DNA of 44,839 bases from Betaproteobacteria bacterium (GTDB taxonomy: Bacteria > Pseudomonadota > Gammaproteobacteria > Burkholderiales > Burkholderiaceae_D), in the NCBI GenBank assembly GCA_013287275.1, contig JABDED010000017.1, positions 1-44,839 on the forward strand, read 5' to 3'. Numbering within the stretch: the first letter of the stretch is position 1; each line of letters starts with the position of its first letter. The notes beneath the pieces were generated by a model. That model saw only the letters and a program-made list of their open reading frames with translations. It was not told the origin of the DNA and did not search any database. A program made the translations under genes and the position numbers. Shown here in pieces: positions 1 to 10,017 of the stretch.

Positions 1-47
1 GCGGCAATGATGCGCTGCTCGGAAAAATTATCTGTCTGGATACTCAT
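1..47 (-). CDS. ruvB: RuvB, Holliday junction branch-migration ATPase (5' end only)
   Basis: Only the first 15 codons lie in the window; the gene runs off the left edge. They read MSIQTDNFSEQRIIA, the typical N-terminus of betaproteobacterial RuvB. RuvB is the hexameric AAA+ motor that works with RuvA to migrate Holliday junctions during recombinational repair. The start lies 3 bp after the ruvA stop, as expected for a ruvA-ruvB transcription unit. No catalytic motifs are visible in this fragment, so the call rests on the N-terminal sequence and the position. Confidence 0.9.
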   Translation of the reverse strand, partial: MSIQTDNFSEQRIIA

Positions 48-50
48 GGC

Positions 51-632
51 TTAGCCTTTGGAAAGGGATTTCAGCGCCAGCTTGATCCCTTCGGACACGC
101 CGGTGCCGGCCGGGATTTGCTTCACCGCCGTCAGCGCTTCCTTGTCTGAATAGCCCAGCGACAGCAGCGCGTTCAATACGTCGGAGCTGTGATCGCTGGC
201 AGCGGCGCCGCCGCCGGCTGCGCCCAGGTCGGCGCCCAGCTTGCCCTTCAGCTCCAGCAACAGGCGCTCTGCGGTTTTCTTGCCTATGCCGGGTATCCGG
301 GTGAGGCGTCCCGCTTCTTGCAGGGTGATTGCCTGCGCCAGGTCGGCGACCGACAGGCCGGACAGGATGGACAGCGCGGTGCGGGCGCCGACGCCGCTGA
401 TCTTGATCAACTGGCGGAAAACGCTGCGTTCTTCAGCCGTGCCGAAGCCGAACAGGATGTGCGCATCTTCGCGTATCGTCAGATGCGTTAGCAGCGCGAC
501 TTTTTCGCCCAGGCCAGGCAGATTGTAAAAAGTGCTCATGGGCACGTCGATTTCATAACCGACGCCCTGGCAATCGACGACCAGCTGGGGGGGATTTTTT
601 TCCAGTAACAGACCTGAGATGCGACCTATCAT
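51..632 (-). CDS. ruvA: RuvA, Holliday junction DNA-binding subunit
   Basis: 193 aa, the usual length. The tetramer binds and flattens the Holliday junction and loads RuvB. Three domains are visible: an N-terminal OB fold (about 1-63), a middle domain with two helix-hairpin-helix motifs ([10 protein letters not shown] at 78-87 and [12 protein letters not shown] at 113-124), and, after an Ala/Gly-rich linker, the small RuvB-contacting domain (about 146-193). It lies directly upstream of ruvB and 160 bp downstream of ruvC on the same strand. The gap to ruvC holds GC-rich inverted repeats around 757-778 but no T-tract terminator. Confidence 0.97.
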   Translation of the reverse strand: MIGRISGLLLEKNPPQLVVDCQGVGYEIDVPMSTFYNLPGLGEKVALLTHLTIREDAHILFGFGTAEERSVFRQLIKISGVGARTALSILSGLSVADLAQAITLQEAGRLTRIPGIGKKTAERLLLELKGKLGADLGAAGGGAAASDHSSDVLNALLSLGYSDKEALTAVKQIPAGTGVSEGIKLALKSLSKG

Positions 633-792
633 CGTATTTCTATCCTAATAATTATCAAAGTTATGATAGCAGGATAGCGCCGCAAATTGGGAAAATTACT
701 GTAAATTTAATCAGGCTTTGTACGGCGGGCGCCGCACAAAAGAGGGTCGATAGGCAGTGCGGCAATAGCGAACGCCGCATGGCAAGCTATTG

Positions 793-1335
793 TCAGCCTA
801 TCAAGCGTCCGGCCCGCACGCGCAAGCCGCGTTTGGCCAGCCCTGGTGCAATCGCGCCCAGGGTCGCCAGCGTATCGCCGCTATGCGCGTGGCAAATCGC
901 CACGCCCAGCGCGTCGGCGGCATCGGTACCAGGCAGGCCGGGCAGGGCCAATAGCCGCTGCACCATGTCCTGCACCTGTTCTTTCTTCGCCTTGCCGTGG
1001 CCCACCACGCCTTGCTTGACTTGCAGCGCGGTATATTCGGCGACGGCGAGGTCAGCGCTCACTAGCGCGCAGATGGCGGCGCCACGGGCCTGGCCCAGCA
1101 ATAATGTAGATTGTGGATTGACGTTGACGAAGACTTTTTCTATCGCCGCGCAGTCAGGCGTATAGGTGCGGATAATCTCGGAAACGCCGGCCAGGATGGT
1201 TTTCAGGCGCTCCGGCAACGATGCATCCTGGGTCTTGATGGTGCCTGAGGCAATGTAGGCCAGCTTGCTGCCCTGCTTATTGATGAGGCCAAAACCGGTA
1301 GTGCGCAGACCGGGGTCGATGCCGAGGATGATCAT
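793..1335 (-). CDS. ruvC: RuvC, Holliday junction resolvase
   Basis: 180 aa endonuclease that cuts Holliday junctions symmetrically after RuvAB migration. The four metal-binding acidic residues of the RNase H-like fold are all present: D7 (in MIILGIDPG), E66 (AIEKVF), D138 and D141 (TDAADALG), the same numbers as in the E. coli enzyme. It lies between purH and ruvA on the same strand, the order common in Burkholderiales. A strong hairpin (1351-1376) sits just upstream of its start. Start ATG at 1335. Confidence 0.97.
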   Translation of the reverse strand: MIILGIDPGLRTTGFGLINKQGSKLAYIASGTIKTQDASLPERLKTILAGVSEIIRTYTPDCAAIEKVFVNVNPQSTLLLGQARGAAICALVSADLAVAEYTALQVKQGVVGHGKAKKEQVQDMVQRLLALPGLPGTDAADALGVAICHAHSGDTLATLGAIAPGLAKRGLRVRAGRLIG

Positions 1336-1350
1336 TGGTAAGGAGTCCCA

Positions 1351-1376
1351 TTCCCTCCCGCTTGCACGGGAGGGAA
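1351..1376 (-). other. Perfect 10-bp hairpin between purH and ruvC
   Basis: TTCCCTCCCG, a 6-nt loop, then CGGGAGGGAA, lying between the purH stop (1387) and the ruvC ATG (1335). On the transcribed minus strand it is not followed by a T-run, so it is not a standard Rho-independent terminator. Its 3' arm on the mRNA ends about 15 nt before the ruvC start and carries the only purine-rich stretch there. It could protect mRNA ends or limit ruvC translation; that role is inference. Confidence 0.5.
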
Positions 1377-1386
1377 ATGTATGGAT

Positions 1387-2952
1387 TTAGTGCCTGAAGT
1401 GGCGGGTGCCAGTGTACACCATCACCACGCCGCGCTCATTGGCCGCGTCGATCACTTCCTGGTCGCGCATCGAGCCGCCCGGATGGATGACGCAAGTAGC
1501 GCCGGCATCCACCACCACGTCCAGGCCGTCGCGGAACGGGAAGAAGGCGTCGGATGCGACTGCGGAACCGGCCAGGCTGAGGCCCGCATTCTGCGCCTTG
1601 ATCGAAGCGATACGGGCGGAATCGATGCGGCTCATCTGGCCGGCGCCGACGCCGAGCGTCATGCCATTGCCGCAGAACACGATCGCATTCGATTTGACGA
1701 ACTTGGCCACGCGCCATGCAAACATCAGGTCTTGCAGTTGCTGCGGGCTAGGCTGCAGTGTGGACACGACCTTGAATTCTTCCAGCATTACATTTTTTGC
1801 ATCCGGCGCCTGCACCAGCAAGCCGCCACCGACACGTTTGAAATCGTAGGCGTTCACGCTATCGCCCAGGCTGATTTCCAGTAGGCGCACATTTTGTTTC
1901 GCTGCAAAAATCTGCCTGGCTTCTGCCGTGAAGGATGGGGCAATCAAGACTTCGACGAATTGCTTGGCGACGATTTCCGCCGCCTTGCCGTCCAGTTCGC
2001 GGTTGAACGCGATGATGCCGCCAAAGGCGGAAGTCGGATCGGTCTGCAGTGCTTTGGTGTAGGCTTCAAACGGCGTATCGCCCAGCGCTACGCCGCAAGG
2101 ATTGGCGTGCTTGACGATCACGCAGGCGGACACGTCGAAAGATTTCACGCATTCCCATGCCGCATCGGCGTCGGCAATATTGTTGTAGGACAGTTCCTTG
2201 CCCTGCAATTGGGTGTAGTTTGCCAGCGCGCCCTTGGCCGGATTCAGTTCGCGGTAGAACGAGGCGGACTGGTGCGGGTTTTCGCCGTAGCGCATTTCCT
2301 GCACTTTTTCGAAATGCAGGTTCAGGGTTTGCGGATAGCTGCTACGTGTCGCATGCGCCTTGTCTTCGCCCAGGCTGGTCAGGTAATTGGTGATCGCGCC
2401 GTCGTATTGCGCAGTGTGCGCAAAGACTTTCTTGGCCAGAGTGAACCTGGTATCGTAGCTGACCGCGTTCTGGCCGGCCTTCATCTCGTCCAGCACCAGC
2501 TGGTAATCGGCAGGATCGCAGATCACGACCACGTCCTTATGGTTCTTCGCTGAAGAGCGCAGCATCGTCGGGCCGCCGATATCGATGTTTTCTATCGCAT
2601 CTTCCAGCGAGCATTCTGCCTTAGCCACGGTTTGCTGGAAAGGGTAGAGGTTCACCACCACCATGTCTATCGTCGGGATGCCGTGTTGGTCCAGCGCGGC
2701 CATATGCTCGGGAAAATCACGGCGCGCCAGGATGCCGCCGTGCACTTTCGGATGTAGGGTCTTGACGCGGCCGTCCAGCATTTCTGGAAAGCCGGTGTAG
2801 TCGGCGACCTCAGTCACCGGCAAGCCGTTGTCGGCCAACAGTTTGGCCGTGCCGCCGGTGGACAGCAAGTTGACGCCCATGGAGGAAAGCGCGCGCGCGA
2901 ATTCCAGGACGCCGGTCTTGTCGGATACTGAGATGAGAGCTTGTTTGATCAT
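1387..2952 (-). CDS. purH: PurH, bifunctional AICAR transformylase / IMP cyclohydrolase
   Basis: 521 aa, standard length. It catalyses the last two steps of purine synthesis: formylation of AICAR from 10-formyl-THF and ring closure to IMP. The N-terminal MGS-like cyclohydrolase domain (about 1-145, starting [13 protein letters not shown]) is followed by the transformylase domain (about 195-521) with the catalytic KHANPCG motif. It lies downstream of fis and upstream of ruvC. Start ATG at 2952, ending in the conserved [11 protein letters not shown] tail, so the gene is intact. Confidence 0.98.
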   Translation of the reverse strand: MIKQALISVSDKTGVLEFARALSSMGVNLLSTGGTAKLLADNGLPVTEVADYTGFPEMLDGRVKTLHPKVHGGILARRDFPEHMAALDQHGIPTIDMVVVNLYPFQQTVAKAECSLEDAIENIDIGGPTMLRSSAKNHKDVVVICDPADYQLVLDEMKAGQNAVSYDTRFTLAKKVFAHTAQYDGAITNYLTSLGEDKAHATRSSYPQTLNLHFEKVQEMRYGENPHQSASFYRELNPAKGALANYTQLQGKELSYNNIADADAAWECVKSFDVSACVIVKHANPCGVALGDTPFEAYTKALQTDPTSAFGGIIAFNRELDGKAAEIVAKQFVEVLIAPSFTAEARQIFAAKQNVRLLEISLGDSVNAYDFKRVGGGLLVQAPDAKNVMLEEFKVVSTLQPSPQQLQDLMFAWRVAKFVKSNAIVFCGNGMTLGVGAGQMSRIDSARIASIKAQNAGLSLAGSAVASDAFFPFRDGLDVVVDAGATCVIHPGGSMRDQEVIDAANERGVVMVYTGTRHFRH

Positions 2953-3047
2953 GGTGGTGGATAACGAGAGTGAGGGATTCTGTACGGTGCGGCCTGTTTG
3001 GGTAATCTTAAGCTCCCGTTATCGGGACACTGCGACGACGGCCCGGC

Positions 3048-3281
3048 CTACAACAAGCCGTGCTGCTGCAATTTCTTGCGCAAGGTATTGCGGTTGATGC
3101 CCAGCATGTCCGCCGCCTGCGACTGATTGCTTTCGGCGCGAGCCATCACCATTTCCAGCATCGGCTTTTCTACTGCCAGCACAACCATGTCGTAAATATT
3201 GGAGGCGGGTTGTTCGCCCAGGTCCCTGAAATATTTTTCCAGATTCTTATGGACCGCTTCTTGGATACTATCTTTGCTCAT
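3048..3281 (-). CDS. fis: Fis-family nucleoid-associated DNA-binding protein
   Basis: 77 aa, shorter than the 98-aa E. coli Fis, as is common in betaproteobacteria, where the N-terminal beta-hairpin arm is reduced. The C-terminal helix-turn-helix is clear: NQSQAADMLGINRNTLRKKL at about 52-71. Fis bends DNA and modulates rRNA and recombination promoters in other bacteria. It lies downstream of dusB, the arrangement conserved across many proteobacteria, and 95 bp upstream of purH. The dusB-fis gap contains a nested hairpin (3313-3344). Confidence 0.93.
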   Translation of the reverse strand: MSKDSIQEAVHKNLEKYFRDLGEQPASNIYDMVVLAVEKPMLEMVMARAESNQSQAADMLGINRNTLRKKLQQHGLL

Positions 3282-3312
3282 GCTTTTTTTCTATTGTTTG
3301 ATTCGTGCTTGC

Positions 3313-3344
3313 GGATGCCAAATCTGCACCGGGGTGCCGCATCC
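3313..3344 (-). other. Nested hairpin in the dusB-fis intercistronic region
   Basis: GGATGC pairs with GCATCC (outer stem), enclosing GCACC-GG-GGTGC (inner stem). It lies about 30 nt before the fis start codon on the shared minus-strand transcript, and no T-tract follows on that strand. A role in mRNA stability or fis translation is possible but not shown. Confidence 0.4.
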
Positions 3345-3390
3345 TTCTGTCATTTATTGTTGGTTTCTGGCGAAAATTCAATGTACAGCG

Positions 3391-4401
3391 CTAGGCTGCC
3401 ATTTTTTCTTCAGCGGGGCGGTATTGTAACCGCTCACCGACTTGCGAATCAAAAAACATTTTTACCGCATCCAGTTGCTCTTCACATGAAGTCAGCAAAT
3501 TCATTTGTTGCCTGAATGCTTCGCCTCCCACCAGATCCTGTACATACCAGCCTATGTGCTTGCGCGCCGTTCGTACGCCGAGGAACTCGCCGTAGAACGC
3601 GTAATGCGCTCGCAAATGCTCGTCCATCAGGCGGCTGACTTCAGAGATCAGCGGCGCCGGCAAATAATTGCCGGTCCGCAGGAAGTGATCGATTTCGCGG
3701 AATATCCACGGGCGCCCCTGGGCCGCGCGGCCTATCATGATGGCGTCGGCCCCGGTGACCTGCAGCACATGGCGCGCTTTTTCCGGTGTGGTGATATCGC
3801 CGTTGGCGACCACGGGTATGGATACCGCAGCCTTGACGGCGGCAATGGTTTCATACTCTGCGTCGCCCTTGTAGCCGTCGGCCCGCGTGCGGCCATGCAG
3901 GGTCAGCATCGCGATGCCGGCCGATTCGGCCATCCTGGCGATGTTCAGCGCATTTTTGTTGGCCCGGTCCCAGCCGGTACGGAATTTCAGCGTGACCGGC
4001 ACATCGACTGCAGACACCACCGCATCCAGAATCAGTCCTACCAGTGCTTCATGCTGCAGCAGGGCGGAACCGCACCAAGCATTGCACACCTTTTTCACCG
4101 GGCAACCCATATTGATGTCGATGATCTGCGCACCCCGGTCTACATTATGCTTCGCGCATTCGGCCAGCATGCCGGCATCGGCGCCGGCGATCTGCACTGC
4201 CTTGGGCTCCATCTCGCCTTCGTGATTGGTGCGGCGCGATGATTTTTCGGTATCCCACAGCCTGGGATTGGACGCCGCCATCTCGGACACTGCGTAGCCC
4301 GCGCCCAACTCCTTGCAAAGCTGGCGGAATGGCCGGTCCGTCACCCCTGCCATAGGGGCGACAAAAATATTATTACGCAGCACGTGAGGGCCGATTTGCA
4401 C
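3391..4401 (-). CDS. dusB: DusB, tRNA-dihydrouridine synthase B
   Basis: 336 aa flavoenzyme that reduces specific uridines in the tRNA D-loop to dihydrouridine using NADPH. The FMN-binding TIM barrel begins with FVAPMAGVTDRPFRQL (13-28). The NMGCP motif at 97-101 supplies the conserved cysteine C100. LKFRTGW and VANGDI follow in the expected order, with the helical tRNA-recognition domain C-terminal (about 245-320). It heads the dusB-fis pair. The divergent NADH dehydrogenase gene starts 248 bp away, so the dusB promoter should lie in 4402-4648. Confidence 0.95.
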   Translation of the reverse strand: MQIGPHVLRNNIFVAPMAGVTDRPFRQLCKELGAGYAVSEMAASNPRLWDTEKSSRRTNHEGEMEPKAVQIAGADAGMLAECAKHNVDRGAQIIDINMGCPVKKVCNAWCGSALLQHEALVGLILDAVVSAVDVPVTLKFRTGWDRANKNALNIARMAESAGIAMLTLHGRTRADGYKGDAEYETIAAVKAAVSIPVVANGDITTPEKARHVLQVTGADAIMIGRAAQGRPWIFREIDHFLRTGNYLPAPLISEVSRLMDEHLRAHYAFYGEFLGVRTARKHIGWYVQDLVGGEAFRQQMNLLTSCEEQLDAVKMFFDSQVGERLQYRPAEEKMAA

Positions 4402-4648
4402 GATGAGTGGGAGAGAAATTTCGGAGAAGCGCTATTCTACCTGAAAACCTGCCTAATTAATAAGCAAAATCGGGGCGCTTTTCAATACAAAAATTGAGTG
4501 GCTATGATACAGAGTATGGTAATAGCCTGATAGTTTTACGAGATTCAATGGTAATCTGTTGGCAAGATGACAGAACCCGGATGCGCGCCAAGAACAAAAC
4601 CATTATGCGCATCGGCAAGAAAAGGATTTTTATTATCGGGAGCAATAA

Positions 4649-5989
4649 GTGGACTCAAAAACGGGCACGAACAATGGAGAAAAACTGCATAGGATTACGA
4701 TAGTCGGCGGCGGCGCCGGCGGCCTGGAACTGGCGGTCAGGCTGGGCAAGAAACTGGGTAAGAAACACCAGGCACTGATCACGCTGGTAGATGCCAGCCG
4801 CACCCACCTGTGGAAGCCGCTATTGCACCAGGTTGCCGCAGGCACGCTGGATAGCCATGCGGACGAGCGCGAATATTTTGCCCTCGCACGCGCCAACCAC
4901 TTCAATTTCCGCTTCGGCCGCATGGATGGCCTGGACAGGGAAAAGAAGGAGATCTACCTGGCCCCCGCGTATGACGGCGACGGTAGCGAACTATTGCCCC
5001 GGCAAACGGTGGAATACGATACGCTGGTGATGGCGTTGGGCAGCCAGACCAATGATTTCGGCACGCCCGGCGCGCGTGAAAACAGCATCATGCTGGATAC
5101 GCCGGCGGCGGCGGAGCGCTTCCACCAGCGCCTGATCAATTTTTGCCTGAAGGCGCAGGCGGAATCCCGGGCCCATGGCGAAGGGCGCTTCACCGTGACC
5201 ATCATAGGCGGCGGCGCCACCGGCGTTGAGCTGGCCGCAGAGTTGCATATGACCACCAAAATCCTGTCCAGCTACGGCCTGGTCAACTTCCATCCGGAAA
5301 AGGATTTGAAGATCGTCATCGTCGACGCTGCCGCGCGGCTGTTGCAGGCCTTGCCGGAGCGCCTGTCCGACACGGTGGCGAAGGAGTTGCGCCAGATTGC
5401 AGTGGAAATCCACACCAATGAAAAAGTGGTGGAAGTATCCAGGGAAGGCGTGCAGATGGCCAGCGGCAAGTTCATTCCCAGCGGCATTGTGGTGTGGGCT
5501 GCCGGCATCAAGGCGCCGGATTTTATCAAGGACATCGGCGGGCTGGAAAGCAATCGCATCAACCAGCTGGTAGTGCACCGGACTATGCAAACCACGCGCG
5601 ACCCGGCGATTTTTGCGATTGGCGATTGCGCCGCCTGCCCGCAAGGAGAGGGTCAGGCGAATGTACCGCCGCGCGCGCAGTCGGCGCACCAGCAGGCCAG
5701 CACGCTGGCGCAATCATTGATAGGCCTGCTGCAGGGCAGGGCTTTGCTGGAATTCAGTTATCGCGACTATGGGTCGCTGGTATCGCTGGGCGATTACAGC
5801 ACGGTGGGCAGCCTGATGGGCTCGCTGACCAGTGGTTCTCTATTCATTGAGGGCATGATCGCGAAATGGATGTACTGGTGGCTGCACAAGCACCACCAGA
5901 TCGCAGTCAACGGCATGTTCCACACCTGGCTGACGACCTGGGCCGAGCTGATAGCGCGGGCCAGGAACCCCCGCATCAAATTGCACTAG
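4649..5989 (+). CDS. ndh: Type II NADH dehydrogenase (NDH-2)
   Basis: 446 aa single-subunit membrane-peripheral flavoprotein that passes electrons from NADH to quinone without pumping protons. It has two Rossmann nucleotide-binding motifs: GGGAGG at 20-25 for FAD, and IIGGGATGVELAAE near 190 for NADH. The C-terminal FAD-contact segment AIFAIGDCAACP is followed by a hydrophobic and amphipathic tail that probably docks on the membrane. I chose the GTG start at 4649 because GGGAG lies 6 nt upstream. Monocistronic; it converges on the phosphatase gene with a 26-bp gap. Confidence 0.93.
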   Translation: MDSKTGTNNGEKLHRITIVGGGAGGLELAVRLGKKLGKKHQALITLVDASRTHLWKPLLHQVAAGTLDSHADEREYFALARANHFNFRFGRMDGLDREKKEIYLAPAYDGDGSELLPRQTVEYDTLVMALGSQTNDFGTPGARENSIMLDTPAAAERFHQRLINFCLKAQAESRAHGEGRFTVTIIGGGATGVELAAELHMTTKILSSYGLVNFHPEKDLKIVIVDAAARLLQALPERLSDTVAKELRQIAVEIHTNEKVVEVSREGVQMASGKFIPSGIVVWAAGIKAPDFIKDIGGLESNRINQLVVHRTMQTTRDPAIFAIGDCAACPQGEGQANVPPRAQSAHQQASTLAQSLIGLLQGRALLEFSYRDYGSLVSLGDYSTVGSLMGSLTSGSLFIEGMIAKWMYWWLHKHHQIAVNGMFHTWLTTWAELIARARNPRIKLH

Positions 5990-6015
5990 CAATACCAATG
6001 AGCCGGCGCTGGTGT

Positions 6016-6675
6016 TTACGGCTTGACCTGGCTCTGGTTGATCTCATCCATCGCATCTGCATCCAGGTGCGCGATGTCGCCCCATTGCACCAGTTGCAAA
6101 GCTTCGCCATCAAAGGAAAAACGGTTGATGCTGGCGTTGTAGATGGTGACGTCGCGCGGCGCATTCAGCGGCAGCGCCCTGGCGGCACGGTACGCGCATT
6201 CCAGCACGCCGCCGTGCGCCACCAGTGCGATCTTCTTGCCCCTATGCCGCCTGGCGTGGTGCAGGATCGCCTCCATGGTGCGGGTATGGAACTGGCGTAT
6301 GCTCTCGCCGACCCGTTCGCCGGGAGGGAACAAGGCGTCGGGATCGCGTGATTGCCAGGTCGCATAGGCCTGTGGGAACTGGTGCGGTATCTCGCTGTAC
6401 AGCACGCCTTCAAAGCCACCGAAGCAGCGTTCGCGTAGCGCAGGATCCAGTTGCGTGCTCAAGCCTTGCAGGCGGGCGATTTCACCGGCTGTCTGCATGG
6501 CGCGCTGCAGGTCGCTGGAGACGATCGCGTCCAGCTTTTCATTTTGCAGTGCCCAGGCCAGCGCCTTGGCCTGGCGCGTGCCTTCCGCGTTCAACGGAAT
6601 GTCCAGGTGGCCTTGCAGGCGCCGCACCGCGTTCCACGCGGTTTCACCGTGCCGTATCAACAGAATTTCTGTCAT
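6016..6675 (-). CDS. Histidine phosphatase family protein (phosphoglycerate mutase-like)
   Basis: 219 aa. The catalytic RHGE motif is at the N-terminus (R8-H9-G10-E11, in [11 protein letters not shown]) and the second catalytic histidine lies in VAHGG near 154, defining the branch-1 histidine phosphatase fold. It lacks the extra insertions of true dPGM glycolytic mutases, so it is more likely a broad or metabolite-specific phosphatase (GpmB/CobC-like); the substrate cannot be told. Its ATG overlaps the dtd stop as ATGA, so it is the third gene of a coupled tyrS-dtd-phosphatase unit. Confidence 0.88.
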   Translation of the reverse strand: MTEILLIRHGETAWNAVRRLQGHLDIPLNAEGTRQAKALAWALQNEKLDAIVSSDLQRAMQTAGEIARLQGLSTQLDPALRERCFGGFEGVLYSEIPHQFPQAYATWQSRDPDALFPPGERVGESIRQFHTRTMEAILHHARRHRGKKIALVAHGGVLECAYRAARALPLNAPRDVTIYNASINRFSFDGEALQLVQWGDIAHLDADAMDEINQSQVKP

Positions 6676-7142
6676 TGCATCCTATTTTCTTGCTTGATTT
6701 CGGGTTTTATCTGCAGCCAGAAGGTGACCGGGCCGTCATTGGTCAGCGACACTTTCATGTCCGCGCCAAACTGGCCGGTCTGCACCTCAGCATGCCTGAT
6801 CCGTGCTTGCGCGACAAAGTAGTCGAACAAATTCTTGCCGATATCGGGCGCAGCGGCCGGGGTGAACGACGGGCGGGTGCCGGAATTGGTATCGGCCGCC
6901 AGCGTGAATTGCGGCACCAACAGCAGGCCGCCGGCGACATCGGCGACGCTGCGGTTCATCTTGCCGGCATCATCGCTAAACACCCGGTAAGCCAGCAACT
7001 TGCTGAGCAGCGCATCCGCCTGTTTTTCGGTGTCGCCGCGCTCGGCGCAGACCAGCGCCATCAGGCCCTGGCCTATGGCGCCGATAGTCGCGCCATCCAC
7101 CACCACGCTGGCCTGGCTGACCCTCTGGATCAGAGCAATCAT
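6672..7142 (-). CDS. dtd: D-aminoacyl-tRNA deacylase
   Basis: 156 aa from the ATG at 7142 ([13 protein letters not shown]), the usual Dtd start; a longer in-frame reading into tyrS has no support. Dtd hydrolyses D-aminoacyl-tRNAs and so protects translation from D-amino acids. The [12 protein letters not shown] segment matches the SQFTL active-site motif and [10 protein letters not shown] matches the cross-subunit Gly-cisPro loop (here NDGPVTF). ATGA overlaps join it to tyrS upstream and to the phosphatase downstream. The pairing is apt: TyrRS is known to mischarge D-Tyr, which Dtd then removes. Confidence 0.96.
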   Translation of the reverse strand: MIALIQRVSQASVVVDGATIGAIGQGLMALVCAERGDTEKQADALLSKLLAYRVFSDDAGKMNRSVADVAGGLLLVPQFTLAADTNSGTRPSFTPAAAPDIGKNLFDYFVAQARIRHAEVQTGQFGADMKVSLTNDGPVTFWLQIKPEIKQENRMQ

Positions 7143-8410
7143 GCGCTCAGCGTGATCTTGGCAAATTTGCGTTTGCCGACCTGCACGACAAAGCTGCCGG
7201 CTTGCACTTGCAGGTTCTTGTCGCTGACCACCGCGCTGTCTATCCGGACGCCGCCCTGGTCCACCATGCGCATCGCTTCCGACGTCGAAGCGCACAAGCT
7301 GGCCTGCTTCAGCAACTGGGCGATGCCGACAGGCGCGCCGGACAGGCTGAGTTCGGGCACGTCGTCCGGGATGCCGCCCTTGGAGCGGTTCACAAAATCA
7401 TTCAGCGCATCGTCTGCTGCCTGTTTGCTATGGAAGCGGGTGACGATTTCCTGCGCCAGTGCGACCTTGATGTCGCGCGGGTTCCGGCCTTCCGCCACTG
7501 CCTTCTTGAATTGCGCTATTTGTTCCAGCGAGCAGAAGGACAGCAATTCATAATAGCGCCACATCATCGTATCGGAGATGCTCATGATCTTGGCAAACAT
7601 GATATTGCCGGGCTCAGTGATGCCGATGTAGTTGTTCTTGGACTTGGACATCTTCTCCACGCCGTCCAGGCCTTCCAGCAGAGGCATGGTCAGGATGCAT
7701 TGCGGCTCCTGGCCGTAGTCCTTTTGCAATTCGCGGCCTACCAGCAGGTTGAATTTTTGATCAGTGCCACCCAACTCCAGGTCGGACTGCAGGGCGACCG
7801 AGTCATAACCCTGCATCAGGGGGTACAGGAATTCGTGCACCGAAATGGGGGTGCCGGCCTTGTAGCGTTTTGTAAAATCGTCACGCTCCATCATCCTGGC
7901 GACCGTGTATTTGGAGGCCAGTTGTATCATGCCGCGCGCCCCCAGCGGGTCCGACCATTCGGAGTTGTAGCGTATCTCGGTCTTCGCCGCATCCAGCACC
8001 AGGCTGGCCTGCTTGAAGTAGGTCATCGCATTCGCTTCTATCTGCTCGCGGGTCAGCGGCGGACGGGTGGCATTGCGGCCGGACGGATCGCCTATCATCG
8101 ACGTGAAATCGCCGATCAGGAAAATCACGGTATGGCCCAGGTCTTGCAATTGACGCATCTTGTTCAACACGACAGTGTGCCCGAGATGCAAATCCGGTGC
8201 AGTCGGATCCAGGCCCAGCTTGATGCGCAGCGGCTTGCCGCTTTGCTCACTGCGCGCCAGTTTCTGGGCGAATTCGGACTCTATCAATAACTCGTCCACG
8301 CCGCGTTTTGCGACTGCCAGCGCGTGCTGCACTGCGTCGGACAAGGGGAGTAATGGCTTGTTGTCTAGCGTTTTTGGAATGGTCTGTGACGTGGTCTGTT
8401 CAGTGGTCAT
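7139..8410 (-). CDS. tyrS: Tyrosyl-tRNA synthetase
   Basis: 423 aa class I synthetase. The HIGH-type motif is HLGH at 75-78, within [11 protein letters not shown], and KMSKSKNN near 255 is the second ATP-binding signature. A C-terminal S4 RNA-binding domain occupies roughly the last 65 residues ([18 protein letters not shown]). The 'TyrRS-2' style [11 protein letters not shown] is typical of proteobacteria such as Burkholderiales. It is the first gene of a translationally coupled trio with dtd and a phosphatase. It is divergent from the M23 peptidase gene across a 171-bp AT-rich promoter region. Confidence 0.97.
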   Translation of the reverse strand: MTTEQTTSQTIPKTLDNKPLLPLSDAVQHALAVAKRGVDELLIESEFAQKLARSEQSGKPLRIKLGLDPTAPDLHLGHTVVLNKMRQLQDLGHTVIFLIGDFTSMIGDPSGRNATRPPLTREQIEANAMTYFKQASLVLDAAKTEIRYNSEWSDPLGARGMIQLASKYTVARMMERDDFTKRYKAGTPISVHEFLYPLMQGYDSVALQSDLELGGTDQKFNLLVGRELQKDYGQEPQCILTMPLLEGLDGVEKMSKSKNNYIGITEPGNIMFAKIMSISDTMMWRYYELLSFCSLEQIAQFKKAVAEGRNPRDIKVALAQEIVTRFHSKQAADDALNDFVNRSKGGIPDDVPELSLSGAPVGIAQLLKQASLCASTSEAMRMVDQGGVRIDSAVVSDKNLQVQAGSFVVQVGKRKFAKITLSA

Positions 8411-8581
8411 AATGATCTAAAACTTATTTTGTAACACCGCTGGCTGAATCCTTTTTGGGAATCCATAATCAGCGCTTTGCGTTAGCCCGAGTTTGTAATA
8501 AACTTGCCGCTTATTTTGGCAGCCGGACTGGTCCGGGCTGACGAAATAAATCGATAAAAACAGTCAATTTTAACTTATTGC

Positions 8582-9958
8582 ATGCGTCCATCAGATAAAT
8601 TCATTCATTTAGCTTCTGGCAGCAGACTGTTGTTCGGAACCACGCGTACCTCGCGTCTTGTATCGCTTTCCGCCCTATTTCTTGCAATTTGTGCATTTGG
8701 AGCAGTCGCTGTCGCCCCCATGGCGCCCGATGCATCCGATCTGCCCGTCAAAAGAATTACCCAGCAATTGGATCTGCCAAAGCTGGATCAGCAAGTGGAA
8801 GCATTGGAAGAAACCGAACAGCATTTTGTCAGCCAGGAAAAAGTATTGCGAGGCGATAGCCTCGGTGCCTTGTTGATACGCCTGGGCGTTGACGACAACG
8901 ACGCCACCAATTTCATCAAGTCAGATCCGATCGCGCGTAACGTGATGCAGGTCAAGGCTGGTAAATCGGTGCGCGCCCAGACCAACGACGAAGGCGAGCT
9001 GGAGTGGCTGCAGGCGACTTTGATGGCGAGCAACGATAAGCCCGCCCGGAATATCCTGATCAGCCGCGATAAAGACGGTAAGCTGGTTGCGACGGATTCT
9101 GTTGCAAAATTGGAAAGGCGTGTCGAGATGGCCGCCGGAACCATTTCCTCATCGCTGTTTGCAGCGACCGACGACGCTAATATTCCCGACAATATCTCCA
9201 CCCAGATCGTCGATATGTTTTCGACCAATATCGATTTTGCATCCGATCTGCGCAAGGGCGATCATTTCAATGTCGTTTATGAAACTTTTTACCAGGATGG
9301 TGAACTGGTAAAGACCGGCCGTGTCCTGGCAGGCGAATTCAGTAACGCCGGCAAGCTGTATCAATCGGTATGGTTCGACGAGTCGGGCACCGATCATGGC
9401 GGCTACTACACTTTCGACGGTAAATCGCTGAAAAAAGCCTTCCTGAAGTCGCCGATAGAATTCACCCGTATTTCTTCCGGCTTCTCCATGCGCGTCCACC
9501 CTATCTCGGGCCAGTGGAAGGCGCATAAGGGCGTGGACTTTGCGGCCGTCACCGGTACGCCTATCCGCGCCGCCGGCGATGGCGTCGTGGATTTTTCGGG
9601 TACGCAGAACGGTTACGGCAATGTCGTCGTCCTCAAGCACTGGAATAACTACAGCACCGCCTATGCGCACATGAGCCGTTTTGCTGCCGGCATCCATAAG
9701 GGCAGCAAGGTCAGCCAGGGCGACGTGATCGGCTACGTCGGCTCCACAGGCTGGGCCACCGGACCGCACTTGCACTATGAATTCCGTATCAATAACGAGC
9801 CGCGCGATCCGCTGTCCATCAATATCCCTAACGCTGCCCCGCTGGCCGCCAATGAGATGGCGCGTTTCAAAGGTGTTGCCGCGGATATGTCGCACCGCTT
9901 CATGCTGTTGCGGCCCGACCCCATGCAGAATTCCAGCATGCGGCTGGCATCCAGGTAA
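8582..9958 (+). CDS. M23 family metallopeptidase (LytM/MepM-like cell wall hydrolase)
   Basis: 458 aa. An N-terminal uncleaved-looking signal anchor (about 26-48, [20 protein letters not shown]) puts the protein in the periplasm. A LysM/OapA-like region (about 80-130) precedes a linker domain and the C-terminal LytM peptidase. The zinc ligands are HxxxD at H315-D319 and HLH at 396-398. Such enzymes cut peptidoglycan cross-bridges during growth. The gene is followed directly by a strong terminator (9972-9999) and then anmK, whose product recycles anhydro-muropeptide sugar, so both concern cell-wall turnover. Confidence 0.93.
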   Translation: MRPSDKFIHLASGSRLLFGTTRTSRLVSLSALFLAICAFGAVAVAPMAPDASDLPVKRITQQLDLPKLDQQVEALEETEQHFVSQEKVLRGDSLGALLIRLGVDDNDATNFIKSDPIARNVMQVKAGKSVRAQTNDEGELEWLQATLMASNDKPARNILISRDKDGKLVATDSVAKLERRVEMAAGTISSSLFAATDDANIPDNISTQIVDMFSTNIDFASDLRKGDHFNVVYETFYQDGELVKTGRVLAGEFSNAGKLYQSVWFDESGTDHGGYYTFDGKSLKKAFLKSPIEFTRISSGFSMRVHPISGQWKAHKGVDFAAVTGTPIRAAGDGVVDFSGTQNGYGNVVVLKHWNNYSTAYAHMSRFAAGIHKGSKVSQGDVIGYVGSTGWATGPHLHYEFRINNEPRDPLSINIPNAAPLAANEMARFKGVAADMSHRFMLLRPDPMQNSSMRLASR

Positions 9959-9971
9959 AACAAGTTAAAAT

Positions 9972-9999
9972 GGGCCGAACAAATGTTCGGCCTTTTTTT
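9972..9999 (+). terminator. Rho-independent terminator of the M23 peptidase gene
   Basis: A perfect 8-bp stem, GGCCGAAC / GTTCGGCC, with an AAAT loop is followed by eight T residues. It starts 14 bp after the M23 stop codon. It falls inside any longer reading of anmK, which supports the downstream ATG at 10018 as the anmK start. Confidence 0.9.
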
Positions 10000-10017
10000 T
10001 CGTCCCTATTCCTGCCC

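Noticed and set aside
4494..4703. A 69-codon plus-strand frame ahead of the NADH dehydrogenase gene
   Set aside because: A TTG start with no Shine-Dalgarno, overlapping the well-supported GTG start of the dehydrogenase in another frame.
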